31,107 nucleotides of DNA from a virus: the IMG/VR virus record IMGVR_UViG_3300018080_000437, positions 1 through 31,107 of that record; one strand, given 5' to 3'. The notes below the pieces were generated by a model. It searched no databases, was not told the DNA's origin, and worked only from the letters and a program-made list of their open reading frames with translations. Positions 8,048 to 16,074 of this stretch are shown one piece after another (within the stretch, counting starts at the first letter, position 1; every line of letters starts with the position of its first letter). The position numbers were made by a program, and so were the translations under genes.

Positions 8048-8075
8048 TTGACAATTACAGGAAAAACACTATTTT
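8048..8075 (+). promoter_or_regulatory. Candidate internal promoter, would give a leaderless transcript
   Basis: TTGACA at 8048-8053, a 16-base spacer, and TATTTT at 8070-8075. It lies in the 36-base gap before the beta-helix gene, which has only a weak SD-like AGGAAA. Transcription would start near 8082, the gene's own ATG. The -35 is perfect and the -10 has four of six consensus bases. Confidence 0.4.
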
Positions 8076-8081
8076 AAAACC

Positions 8082-9578
8082 ATGAGCGCCGTAAAAGAAT
8101 GCCTGGCCGATCGGTTCATCGATCAGACCAACCCTACCAGCGCGGACGGCGGGACCACAGTAACGGTCCAGGCCGTGACCGACGGCTTCCCGCCGGACCC
8201 GGAATACAAACACGGCCTGTTCCGGTTCGATCCAACCGGGATCAGCAAGACCAACCTGCAAAAAGTAATATTCCGATTTTACGGCGCCTGCCCCCCGTCC
8301 GACAGCATAAACCTGGAATTCTGGCTTTTAAAAAGGGACTGGATAGACGGGCAGCAATCCTGGAATAATTGGAAAACGGGATCTGCCTGGCAGACCCCGG
8401 GCGCCCTGGGCGCCAACGATCGGCTCACGCCGGCCATAGCAACCAAGACCATACCGGACACCAGCGGCACGTTTCAATGGTGGGAGGTGGAGCTGGACAA
8501 GACCACGTTCGAAACCTGGATCGACAGCCCGTCCACGTACCACGGAATCCTGGTGACCACCACAAACAGCGATGCACAGATCGCGATATATTCCATGGAG
8601 CACGGCAGCGGGAATAAGCCCTATTTATATTTTTTATACGAGCCGGAGGTTTACTTCGTAGACAAGGCCAGCACCACGGAGCGCGTACCGTATGACGTGG
8701 ATCACCCGGCCCAGGAGCTGGAAACGGTCCGGGCATTTCATGACAGCGTAGAGCTGGACGCGGAAATCCGGGTCGCACCCGGGACCTATACCACCCCGGT
8801 AAACGGGAACCTGGCCATGGACGCGGACATCACGATAATCGTGGACCCGGCCAAAGGGGACGTGGATGACCGGGACACCTGGCCGACTTTGCCGGCAGTT
8901 ACCCTTATTCACCCGGCGGACCACGGAGAGATCAACGATTTTAAAATACAGGGATTTAATATCGAGCGATTATATATCGATGACCAGGAATGGCATACCC
9001 TAAATGTGGACCTTTGGGATTTGCATTTCCCGGAGGCGGACTACGCCGGCCACCTAATCACCCTAAAGGAAACCCGGGCCACGGACCTGCAGCGGATAAC
9101 GATGGACGGGAACGTGAACGCCAGCGGCCGGGCCATCCTGCTGCAGACCGAACACAGCGGCGTCCTGGTTAAGAAATGCACGATCAACGGAATGGAGCAA
9201 TGGGGAATACACTGCAGCGCCGGAGATTTTAACGGCACGATCAGCAGCTGCATAATAAGGAATTGCGGCCAGGCGGTCCGGAATAGCAGCGGCGGCGGGA
9301 CCACCACGGTGCGGGAAACCTGCCTATTTGAAAATGACCAGGACCTGGTGGACGCCAGCGGCGGCGCGATCACTTACGTAGAAATTAACAACATATCGGA
9401 TGACCCGGACCATTACGATCCGGACGCGTTCGATTTCAGATTATGGGAATACAGCCCCTGCGTCGGTACCGGGGAGGGCGGCGTGAACATGGGCAGCATT
9501 GACGAGCTGGTAGCGGTCCCGGCCGGGGAGGCCGTGGCCGATTATTATTATACCCTTTGCAATTATTTATTTTACTAA
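8082..9578 (+). CDS. DNRLRE-domain plus right-handed beta-helix adhesin (tailspike-like)
   Basis: This 498-residue protein has two parts. Residues 1-190 resemble the DNRLRE beta-sandwich seen in surface proteins (ADRFIDQTNPTSADGG, GLFRFDPTGI, WNNWKTGSAWQTPGA, WWEVELDKTTFETW). Residues about 200-480 look like a pectate-lyase-type parallel beta-helix with short repeated strands and turns (ILLQTEHSGVLVKKCTINGM, GTISSCIIRNCGQAVRNSSG). The C-terminus has NMGSIDEL, like the closing motif of several beta-helix proteins. Such proteins usually trimerise as tailspikes that bind or cut host polysaccharide. I cannot identify catalytic residues. It is inserted between the spike and wedge genes rather than at the end of the tail operon. 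Confidence 0.7.
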   Translation: MSAVKECLADRFIDQTNPTSADGGTTVTVQAVTDGFPPDPEYKHGLFRFDPTGISKTNLQKVIFRFYGACPPSDSINLEFWLLKRDWIDGQQSWNNWKTGSAWQTPGALGANDRLTPAIATKTIPDTSGTFQWWEVELDKTTFETWIDSPSTYHGILVTTTNSDAQIAIYSMEHGSGNKPYLYFLYEPEVYFVDKASTTERVPYDVDHPAQELETVRAFHDSVELDAEIRVAPGTYTTPVNGNLAMDADITIIVDPAKGDVDDRDTWPTLPAVTLIHPADHGEINDFKIQGFNIERLYIDDQEWHTLNVDLWDLHFPEADYAGHLITLKETRATDLQRITMDGNVNASGRAILLQTEHSGVLVKKCTINGMEQWGIHCSAGDFNGTISSCIIRNCGQAVRNSSGGGTTTVRETCLFENDQDLVDASGGAITYVEINNISDDPDHYDPDAFDFRLWEYSPCVGTGEGGVNMGSIDELVAVPAGEAVADYYYTLCNYLFY

Positions 9579-9581
9579 GCC

Positions 9582-9974
9582 ATGAGCAAGTACAGCGATT
9601 TAACAGACCTGGAGCTGAACCTGGAAACCGGGGAACCGGTGATCGACCCGAACACGAATGACGGCGTTTTAATTTCCGGGACCGCGGTCATCCTGCAGGA
9701 CACCGCGATCCGGCTCCGGACCCAGCTGGGCCAGATCAAGCGCCAGGGCCTGGATGATTTCGGCTGGGATTACATGGCCAGATTAAAAAAGGATATCGAC
9801 CTGAACACCCTAATGGACACGGCCCGGGAAATTGAGCGCATGGTCCTGCTGGACACCAGGGTCGATGACGCCCGGGCGGTCCCGTTTGACAAGACCGATG
9901 AGGAAACGGTACTATATAAAATCACCCTGGAGATTGAGGACGCGATCGCCGGGGAGGTCACGGTAACCCTATAG
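9582..9974 (+). CDS. Baseplate wedge protein (gp46 / gp25-W-like)
   Basis: This 130-residue protein belongs by sequence pattern to the gp25/Mu gp46 group: DLELNLETGEPVI near the start, then TAVILQDTAIRLRTQLGQIKRQGLDDFGWDY (residues about 33-63) and REIERMVLLDTRVDDAR before a final beta-strand pair. These small proteins join the hub to the wedge and nucleate the sheath. It stands 9 bases before the baseplate J gene, as in Mu (gp46-gp47). The ATG at 9582 has no clear SD and lies 3 bases after the preceding stop, suggesting re-initiation. Confidence 0.8.
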   Translation: MSKYSDLTDLELNLETGEPVIDPNTNDGVLISGTAVILQDTAIRLRTQLGQIKRQGLDDFGWDYMARLKKDIDLNTLMDTAREIERMVLLDTRVDDARAVPFDKTDEETVLYKITLEIEDAIAGEVTVTL

Positions 9975-9983
9975 GAGCGGACA

Positions 9984-11255
9984 ATGAACGAGGTAATAAT
10001 TAAAACGTTCGATGAGATATACGCGGAATTTTACGCGGACCTGGTGACGTTCGGCAGCCAGATATCGAACACCGAACCGGGCGGCCATTACGATCAGCTG
10101 ATCCGGATCAGCTGCCGGATATTGGCCGATGCGTATACCACCCTGGGAGCGGCCCTTAATATTTCCTTTTTAGATTACGCAACGGCGGAATGGCTGGACC
10201 TTAAGGCCGCGGAATTCGGCACGGCCCGGCAGGCAGCAACCAAGACCATAAAGGAATTCAAGCTAACCAGGACCAGCACCACCGGGACCCTGCAGGTTCC
10301 GATCGGGGACATTATCAAGACCCCGGTAATACCGCTGCTGGGCCAGCTGCGGTATTTTTCTATTATCAGCGATAAGGCGGACTACGCGGCCGCCGGCCTG
10401 GCCGGACAATTTGAGGACGGGGAGGGTGAGATATACGTCCGGTTCGAGGCGGAGCAACCAGGCAGCGATTATAACAACATAGAGGAGCGCCTGGACGTTT
10501 CCACCGTGACCATGGAGATCGAGAGCGGCCTGACCGGCGTGGACGGCGTGGAGAGCACCGGGGAGGACGCGGAGCCGGGGACCAACGCGGAAACGGACGC
10601 GGAGCTACGCGCCAGGTTAAAGGAGCGCTGGGCGGTCCTGGCAACGGGCGCGACCCGGGCAGCTTATATAGGATTTGCCAAGGACAGCCATGCCAGCGTT
10701 TACGATGCGAACATAAGCGGGGACCAGCCGGGCGGACACCCTACGGACGTAGAGGTGGTGGTGAGCGGCCCCCCGGGAAACCGGGCGCTGGACATCGGGA
10801 TCAAGGTATACCCGGCGGACAATTTCAACAGCCTGTACACGGATGACGGGACCCCGGGCGGGGACCAGACCATCGGGACCGATATCCACGAATATATCCG
10901 GGCCAGGGCGCCGCTCACGGATTACGTTTATTTAAAAACCGTGACCGAAACCAGCCAGAACCTCACCCTGGAAATCAAGGTCCTGGACGGGTTCGAATTC
11001 GCCACGGTCCAGGCGGACCTGGAAACGCGGCTGCAGGCCCTATTTTTAATCGAGCGGGACGTGGAGGACGTGACCCCGCTCAAGGTAGGGGAGGATCTGC
11101 TGTTTTCAGTTTTGACCCGGATCTGCACGGACACGGCCGGGTTCAAGGATTTTAAATTCACGGTGCCGGACCCGGGCGTAAATGACGGCAATATCGACGT
11201 GGACCTGGATGAGGTACTAACCAAGGGGACCATAACGATAACGGAGATGACATAG
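9984..11255 (+). CDS. Baseplate J-like protein (Mu gp47-like)
   Basis: This 423-residue protein is a baseplate wedge subunit of the J family (T4 gp6 related), which forms the ring that changes shape on contraction. Recognisable parts: N-terminal EIYAEFYADLVTFG, the ATAEWLDLKAAEFGTARQAAT segment (about residues 65-85), and the family block GTNAETDAELRARLKERWA with GATRAAYIGFAKD about residue 205-245. Next comes DVEVVVSGPPGNRALD, then a C-terminal beta/alpha domain. An SD of AGGAGCGGACAATG precedes it. Length is normal. Position after the gp46-type gene strengthens the call. Confidence 0.92.
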   Translation: MNEVIIKTFDEIYAEFYADLVTFGSQISNTEPGGHYDQLIRISCRILADAYTTLGAALNISFLDYATAEWLDLKAAEFGTARQAATKTIKEFKLTRTSTTGTLQVPIGDIIKTPVIPLLGQLRYFSIISDKADYAAAGLAGQFEDGEGEIYVRFEAEQPGSDYNNIEERLDVSTVTMEIESGLTGVDGVESTGEDAEPGTNAETDAELRARLKERWAVLATGATRAAYIGFAKDSHASVYDANISGDQPGGHPTDVEVVVSGPPGNRALDIGIKVYPADNFNSLYTDDGTPGGDQTIGTDIHEYIRARAPLTDYVYLKTVTETSQNLTLEIKVLDGFEFATVQADLETRLQALFLIERDVEDVTPLKVGEDLLFSVLTRICTDTAGFKDFKFTVPDPGVNDGNIDVDLDEVLTKGTITITEMT

Positions 11256-11489
11256 ATGGGCAGCGAAGATGGGGGCCGCTGCCAGCTGGTGGACGCGGTC
11301 CGGGACAAGACCTGTGAGGAGCGCCGGGAGGCCATGGAGAAATTATGGCAGGAGCGGCACGGCGGACTCATCAGCCGGCTAAAGGGAATGAGCGGCAAGC
11401 AGAATTTTATAATCGGCTTTTTGACCGTCGATTTTATCGGGATATTAATTTTAATTTTAGGATTATTTTTTAAATTATCATCCAATTAA
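11256..11489 (+). CDS. Small single-pass membrane protein (holin/XhlA-like topology)
   Basis: ATG follows the J stop codon with no gap. The 77-residue product has a charged N-terminal half (DAVRDKTCEERREAMEKLW) and one hydrophobic helix at about residues 51-73 (IIGFLTVDFIGILILILGLF), ending with a short polar tail. This layout is like hemolysin XhlA-type proteins and some single-helix holins, with an N-terminal helix and C-terminal anchor, but I see no decisive family motif. It is odd to find it inside the tail operon, upstream of fibre genes. Alternatives are a membrane-targeting tail accessory or a superinfection factor. Confidence 0.65.
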   Translation: MGSEDGGRCQLVDAVRDKTCEERREAMEKLWQERHGGLISRLKGMSGKQNFIIGFLTVDFIGILILILGLFFKLSSN

Positions 11490-11499
11490 GGGAGGACAT

Positions 11500-11856
11500 A
11501 TGGAAACCAGGATAACCAAGGCGGACCTCACGGCGCCCGGATCAACGGACCCGATTTATATCGGGGAGCTGGCCCAGCACGGCCTGCAGTTCCGGCTGGA
11601 CGGGATCTCCACGGACCTGGCCCTAAAGGTAGAGGCCAGCAATAATGACAAAAACGATCCGCCGGACGCGGACAACGAATGGTATAACGCCGCGGAGGAC
11701 AACGAAGTTTTTACTTTCGTGGCGGACGTTACCGACTGCTTCCGGCTGCCGGGCCTGGCGGCCAATTGGCTGCGGTTAACATTCGTAAGTTTTACCGGCG
11801 GGACGCCGGCGGTCCGGGACATTCAGTATATCGGCGTTTCCCAGGGAGGGAGGTAG
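11500..11856 (+). CDS. Unknown probable virion protein, 118 residues
   Basis: The SD AGGGAGGAC precedes ATG at 11500. The protein appears all-beta: METRITKADLTAPGSTDPIY, LQFRLDGISTDLALKVEAS, DCFRLPGLAANWLRLTFVSF, IQYIGVS. This resembles small beta-sandwich proteins that describe and decorate fibre or virion surfaces, but I do not recognise the family. It lies 3 bases before the repeat fibre gene and is probably translated with it. A fibre-associated role is an inference from location. Confidence 0.6.
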   Translation: METRITKADLTAPGSTDPIYIGELAQHGLQFRLDGISTDLALKVEASNNDKNDPPDADNEWYNAAEDNEVFTFVADVTDCFRLPGLAANWLRLTFVSFTGGTPAVRDIQYIGVSQGGR

Positions 11857-11859
11857 GCC

Positions 11860-12843
11860 ATGATAACCCTTATCAAGTCAGTTTTTGGAGGCGGCGGCGC
11901 GGCCAGCTTCCTGGGCCTGGATGACACCCCGTCCAGCTACAGCGGCCAGAGCGGGAAATCGGTCCGGGTCAAGGCCACGGAGGACGGCCTGGAATATTAC
12001 ACCCCGTCCGCGGACACGGATGAAAAGGTAGGGATCACCGCGGCAGACACCACGCCGGATTATTTGAACGCCAAGGTCGTGGGCGGGACCGGGATCGGCA
12101 CGGCCGTCCTGGGCGCCGGCGGCAATGAGGACCTGCAGATCAACAATACCGGCCTGCCGGCAAACAACGCGCACCGGACCGGGGACGGCAGCGATCACGC
12201 GAATGTGGCGCTCAATGATACCCACCGGGGCGGGGACGGTTCAGACCACGCGAACGTGGCCCTAAACGATACGCACCGCGGGACCACCACCGGCAACCCG
12301 CACAGCGTGACCAAAGGGGACGTGGGCCTGGCCAACGTTACCAACGATGCACAGATCGCCAAGAGCCTGGTGACCACCAAGGGAGATCTGATAGCGGCCA
12401 CAGCCAGCGCGACCCCGGACCGGGTGGCGGTAGGCAGCAACGGCCAGGTCCTGGAGGCGGACAGCACCCCGGGCGTGGGCGTGGCGTGGAAAAACAAGCC
12501 AACCAAGCAGCTGACCTACGTAATACCCGGGGACCTTTCCACCGGGGACCACCAGGCCATAGATATCCGGCCGCCGCAGAATTGCACCCTGGTGGAGGTT
12601 TACGCGACGGTTCTGAGCGCCCCTACCGGCGCCGCGATCAACATCGCGGTCCGGATCGGCGGCACGGACCGGATCACCGGCGGGACCTTTTCAATAGCGG
12701 CCACCGCAACCACCGGCAGCACTACCAGCTTTACGGACGCGGACGTGGACAAGGATGAACTGGTCCAGATCGACATAGACCAGGTAGGCAGCACCCTGCC
12801 CGGATCGGACCTGGCGGTAATGCTCCGGGTCCGGCCGGATTAA
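11860..12843 (+). CDS. Tail fibre protein with repeat shaft
   Basis: This 327-residue protein has the architecture of a phage fibre. The N-terminal region has FLGLDDTPSSYSGQSGKSVRV, a widespread virion attachment motif. A Gly/Asp-rich shaft carries two near-identical 17-residue repeats (105-138) followed by TTGNPHSVTKGDVGLANVTN, a classic fibre motif, and TTKGDLIAATASATPDRVAVG. The C-terminal 120 residues form a beta-rich head (CTLVEVYATVLSAPTGAAIN, ITGGTFSIAATATTGS), which probably contacts the receptor. The preceding gene ends 3 bases before, and GGGAGGGAGGTAGGCC supplies a strong SD. Host receptor cannot be inferred. Confidence 0.82.
   Translation: MITLIKSVFGGGGAASFLGLDDTPSSYSGQSGKSVRVKATEDGLEYYTPSADTDEKVGITAADTTPDYLNAKVVGGTGIGTAVLGAGGNEDLQINNTGLPANNAHRTGDGSDHANVALNDTHRGGDGSDHANVALNDTHRGTTTGNPHSVTKGDVGLANVTNDAQIAKSLVTTKGDLIAATASATPDRVAVGSNGQVLEADSTPGVGVAWKNKPTKQLTYVIPGDLSTGDHQAIDIRPPQNCTLVEVYATVLSAPTGAAINIAVRIGGTDRITGGTFSIAATATTGSTTSFTDADVDKDELVQIDIDQVGSTLPGSDLAVMLRVRPD
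12172..12273 (+). repeat. Two tandem 51-base coding repeats in the fibre shaft
   Basis: Two adjacent 17-codon units encode HR(T/G)GDGSDHANVALNDT. The protein copies differ at one residue, while the DNA copies differ at many third positions, so the repeat is held at the protein level rather than being a recent duplication. A shortened third unit (HRGTTTGNPHSVT) follows. Confidence 0.8.
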
Positions 12844-12855
12844 AGGAGGCCAGCC

Positions 12856-13275
12856 GTGGAATTATTAATCAAGACATCGGACAACGGGGTCCCGGGACAG
12901 ACCGCCCGGGACCGCCGCGCATATAAGCAAGGGATGATCGTGGCGGCTTTCCCGGACGGCCATGAATGGGGAACCGCGGAGATGGATATCCGGAAATTTG
13001 TAATTATACGGATACCGGACGCGGCCTGGGACCCGGCCTGGCTGCAGCCAGAAATGAGCGCGGTCCTGGACCTGGACAGCAAGCCGTTTATAACGGCCAG
13101 GCGGCCCAAGGTGATCCCGCTCCTGGAGATTTTCACCAGAGCGGAGCTGTCCGGATTGATAGCGGACGCCAGGCCCCTGCCAGACAACGCGATCCGGAAA
13201 ATATCCGACATCGGGACCAAGGCCCAGGATTACGATTATAACAGCCGGCCGGCGGAATTCGGCCTGGATTGGTGA
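12856..13275 (+). CDS. Unknown protein, 139 residues, fibre region
   Basis: The chosen start is GTG at 12856, placed 6 bases after AAAGGAGG. The product has mixed alpha/beta character with segments VPGQTARDRRAYKQGMIV, PDGHEWGTAEMDIRKFVIIR and a C-terminal helical part (FTRAELSGLIADARPL). There is no signal peptide or membrane helix. Similar-sized unknown proteins are common beside fibre genes, but I do not recognise a family. It lies between the repeat fibre and the second beta-helix protein. Possible roles include fibre chaperone or virion accessory; neither is shown by sequence. Confidence 0.6.
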   Translation: MELLIKTSDNGVPGQTARDRRAYKQGMIVAAFPDGHEWGTAEMDIRKFVIIRIPDAAWDPAWLQPEMSAVLDLDSKPFITARRPKVIPLLEIFTRAELSGLIADARPLPDNAIRKISDIGTKAQDYDYNSRPAEFGLDW

Positions 13276-13285
13276 GGAGAGCGCG

Positions 13286-14308
13286 ATGGCAACGGAAATA
13301 ATAAAAACCATTAAGGCAAGCGGCGGGGACTATTCCAGCCTGGCCGCCTGGGATGCAGGGGAGGCCCGGGATCTGCCCAGCGCGGATGAGATCGCGATCG
13401 CGGAGGTTTACGATTTCGTAGACACGGCCGCGGTCAACATTGGAGGCGGCTGGACCACGGACCCTACCAGGTACATACATATCCGCCCCGGGGCCGGCCA
13501 GGGACACCAGGGAAAATACGACGCCAGCAAATACGTCCTGCAGGTCACGGATTGGAGCGGTTCACTTTTTCAAATGGATGACGGCGCGGAATATTCCAAG
13601 ATCGACGGGATACAGATCGAGGGCATATTAACAACCGGCTCGTCGTTTTGGTACATATTCCACCCGAACGCCCTGGCCAGCACCAGCAACCTGCTGGAGG
13701 TCCAGAAAATGATCATTAAAGGCACGATCACGGCCGGCGTCACCGGTTCAGTATTCGGATGGCGGATGGACGGCACGAATTGGAATTTTAAGGCCAAGAA
13801 CATGATCATCCAGGACATAGAGAACGGCGGCAGCCAGACCAACTACGTGGGACTTTATGACAGCGACGTCAACTCTTTATTTTTGGCCCACATAACGATC
13901 AACAACTGCCGGGCCGGAATCCGGCGCGTAGGCGCGGACAACCCGGCGGCCAGCAGCAAGATCAGAAACGTGGTGTCCAGCAATAGCAGCAACCTGGATT
14001 TTTACGACGTTTACGACCCGGCCAACATTGCCTGGGATTACAACGCCGGAGATGAAACCCAGGCGGACATATACGGCGCCAGGTCCCGGAAAGGATCGGC
14101 CGGGATACCGACATACCAGGATGAGAGCGGCGGAGATTTCACGCCGGCCAGCAGCGACCGCAATATCCGCGGCCGCGGCGTGGACCTCTCCGGGGACAGC
14201 GACCTGCCGGTAACGGATGACATAAAAGGAAACCCGCGGCCGAACGCCGGCAAGGCCGTGGACATCGGCGCGATCGAGCGCCAGGACGGTACCGTACTAA
14301 CCACATAA
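13286..14308 (+). CDS. Right-handed beta-helix protein (second tailspike-like adhesin)
   Basis: This 340-residue protein opens with TIKASGGDYSSLAAWDAGEA, an opening common in secreted or virion beta-helix proteins. Its middle (about 85-215) is a run of short strands and Asn/Gly turns (YSKIDGIQIEGILTTGSSFW, NMIIQDIENGG, LAHITINNCRAGIRRVG). It ends with NAGKAVDIGAIERQDG, a motif that often closes such domains. It likely binds or modifies a host surface glycan; catalytic residues are not evident. SD GAGGAGAG stands 6 bases before ATG. Together with the DNRLRE protein it gives the virion two beta-helix adhesins of unrelated N-termini. Confidence 0.7.
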   Translation: MATEIIKTIKASGGDYSSLAAWDAGEARDLPSADEIAIAEVYDFVDTAAVNIGGGWTTDPTRYIHIRPGAGQGHQGKYDASKYVLQVTDWSGSLFQMDDGAEYSKIDGIQIEGILTTGSSFWYIFHPNALASTSNLLEVQKMIIKGTITAGVTGSVFGWRMDGTNWNFKAKNMIIQDIENGGSQTNYVGLYDSDVNSLFLAHITINNCRAGIRRVGADNPAASSKIRNVVSSNSSNLDFYDVYDPANIAWDYNAGDETQADIYGARSRKGSAGIPTYQDESGGDFTPASSDRNIRGRGVDLSGDSDLPVTDDIKGNPRPNAGKAVDIGAIERQDGTVLTT

Positions 14309-14314
14309 AAAACG

Positions 14315-14863
14315 ATGGCGAACGCGAACAAGGATTATATCAAGGCCCTTTCCTACGCCTGGCAGCGGTTCCGGGATGAGGCGGAGAACATGCTCCGCAA
14401 CCATTACGCACAGACAGCGCCGGAGGCCAGCCTGGAGGCCCTGGGCCGGGAGCGGCTGGTACCGCGGTACCCGGAGGAGAGCGACCTGGCAAAATACCGG
14501 GACCGGGTCGTGGGCGCCTGGGATGAGAACGTAGGCCGCGGCGGGTACCCGGAGATCATCCGGCTAATCGAGGGATACGGTTTTACATTTGTAAGTTTCA
14601 CGGCCGGCTTTGCCGGCGGGGACCCGTATGACGGTTTTAATTTATTGGTGCCGACGTTAAGCGTTTTAAAATACGACGGGACGTACCAATACGACGGGAC
14701 CATAAAATACAACGCCGTCGGGGAGAATGAAATCGCGATCGAGATCAAGCGCCCGATCGGGACACCGGTACCGCCGGCAACCAAGCAGCAGCTGCAGGCG
14801 GCCCTTTTAAATATCGTCCGGGCATCGATCAAATATATAAATATTTACGATATAGAAATGTAA
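14315..14863 (+). CDS. Baseplate protein gpI / Mu gp48-like
   Basis: This 182-residue protein matches tail protein I-type sequences that link wedge to fibre. The characteristic block is LEALGRERLVPRYPEESDLAKYRDRVVGAW (residues about 42-70), where PRYPEESD..Y..RV..AW is the family signature. This is followed by GGYPEIIRLIEGYGF and a beta-rich Tyr/Asp segment (SVLKYDGTYQYDGTIKYNAV). In Mu, gp48 directly follows gp47; here about 3 kb of accessory genes separate them. No SD is visible at ATG 14315, 6 bases after the preceding stop, so re-initiation is likely. Confidence 0.75.
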   Translation: MANANKDYIKALSYAWQRFRDEAENMLRNHYAQTAPEASLEALGRERLVPRYPEESDLAKYRDRVVGAWDENVGRGGYPEIIRLIEGYGFTFVSFTAGFAGGDPYDGFNLLVPTLSVLKYDGTYQYDGTIKYNAVGENEIAIEIKRPIGTPVPPATKQQLQAALLNIVRASIKYINIYDIEM

Positions 14864-14877
14864 CGCGGAGGCAAAAA

Positions 14878-16074
14878 ATGGATTGGTTAAATTTAACGAG
14901 CGTGTGGGCCAACCAGGTCGAATCCCTGGAAACCGTCGATGACGTAAAGGGCAGCAGCGGCGGGGACCCGAACACCGGGGAGGCCAACCAGCCGCACATC
15001 TCCCTCGGGAAACGAACCGAATGGCTCCGCGCCCAGCACATAATCCTGGACAACAAGGTCACCGGAATAGACAACCAGGTAATTATAAATATCGGGGACA
15101 TCACGGATCTGCAGAATGATAAATACGATAAGGCCGGCGGGGAGATCAGCGGCAATACGGAATGGGAGGACCGGATCGTAGAATTCAAGGGCGTGACCGC
15201 GGTCCTGCACAGCGGCGCCGGCAGCATTATGCATACCGGGGCCGGTTCGATTTTACACGCCGGCGCCGGGGACATCGAGCACCAGGGCGCCGGGAAAATT
15301 AAGCATACCGGGACCGGGGACATCGAGCAGGCCGGGACCGGACATATTCATCAGAGCGGCAACGGAGATATTAAAAGCACCGGCAACGGGGACATAAAAA
15401 AGACCGGACCGAACGGATCGATCCTGGCGGAGGCCGGGGCCAGCGTGAGCGTTATCGGCGGCGGGGTCATACGGCAATGGGGATACCAAAAACAGAATCC
15501 CTACGTCTATGAATTGAGGCCGGAGGGCGGCCGCCTGCATTGGATCGATTACGATGACAGCGGGGAGCTGAACGTTTGCGAATACAACAAGCGAATCGGT
15601 TTTAATTATTTCAATGCCGGAACGGGAGCGGCGGGATACGAATACAATTTAATAAAATTAATCGGGGCAAATTCCCTGTCGACCCTCGATACCCCGGCCG
15701 GAGATTGGGATTATACCAAGCACAACGTATCGACCAACGACCCGTACTGCTGGCGCGTCCGGGTTTGGGGCAAGGTAATATGGCCGGCCGGAACGGAATA
15801 CACCTACGCGGAGGGCATCCTTATAATTCCGGCAACGCCGGGAACGTACCAGGGCCTGCGCTGCAGTCATATAACAGCGGCCACAAATAACCCGCCGCGC
15901 TACGTGGCCCAGGAAAGCGGGGCCAGCGTGGTCCAGGCGGACACGTTCGGCGGCTGGTTCGGAATTAAAACCACTACCGGCTGGCTGATTTTTAAAAACA
16001 ACCGGGCAACCCACAGCATCACCGGCCTGCGGATCGCCGTGGAACTGGAGATCATGGACCCGGGCATCACATGA
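14878..16074 (+). CDS. Tail fibre protein with octapeptide His-rich repeats
   Basis: This 398-residue protein follows the gpI-like gene, where the main fibre is usually found. The N-terminal 100 residues include GKRTEWLRAQHIILDNKVTG and appear helical or connector-like. Residues 110-182 hold nine tandem octads of pattern x-H/Q-x-G-A/T/N-G-x-I. The C-terminal 200 residues are aromatic-rich and beta-like (YKQKNPYVYELRPEGG-type strands, LTSL-free), with a terminal domain reading LRIAVELEIMDPG. The octads would suit a trimeric beta-helical shaft. SD CGGAGG precedes ATG. Receptor specificity is unknown. Confidence 0.75.
   Translation: MDWLNLTSVWANQVESLETVDDVKGSSGGDPNTGEANQPHISLGKRTEWLRAQHIILDNKVTGIDNQVIINIGDITDLQNDKYDKAGGEISGNTEWEDRIVEFKGVTAVLHSGAGSIMHTGAGSILHAGAGDIEHQGAGKIKHTGTGDIEQAGTGHIHQSGNGDIKSTGNGDIKKTGPNGSILAEAGASVSVIGGGVIRQWGYQKQNPYVYELRPEGGRLHWIDYDDSGELNVCEYNKRIGFNYFNAGTGAAGYEYNLIKLIGANSLSTLDTPAGDWDYTKHNVSTNDPYCWRVRVWGKVIWPAGTEYTYAEGILIIPATPGTYQGLRCSHITAATNNPPRYVAQESGASVVQADTFGGWFGIKTTTGWLIFKNNRATHSITGLRIAVELEIMDPGIT
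15205..15423 (+). repeat. Nine tandem octapeptide repeats in the fibre (coding)
   Basis: Consecutive units read LHSGAGSI, MHTGAGSI, LHAGAGDI, EHQGAGKI, KHTGTGDI, EQAGTGHI, HQSGNGDI, KSTGNGDI, with a ninth carrying a one-residue insertion (KKTGPNGSI). Gly 4, Gly 6 and Ile 8 are fixed. Position 2 is His in five successive units. DNA copies differ at many bases. Confidence 0.88.

Noticed and set aside
15205-15423. Octad repeats as a CRISPR-like array
   Set aside because: Unit length is 24 bases with no distinct spacers, the frame is open throughout, and the repeats are protein-level.
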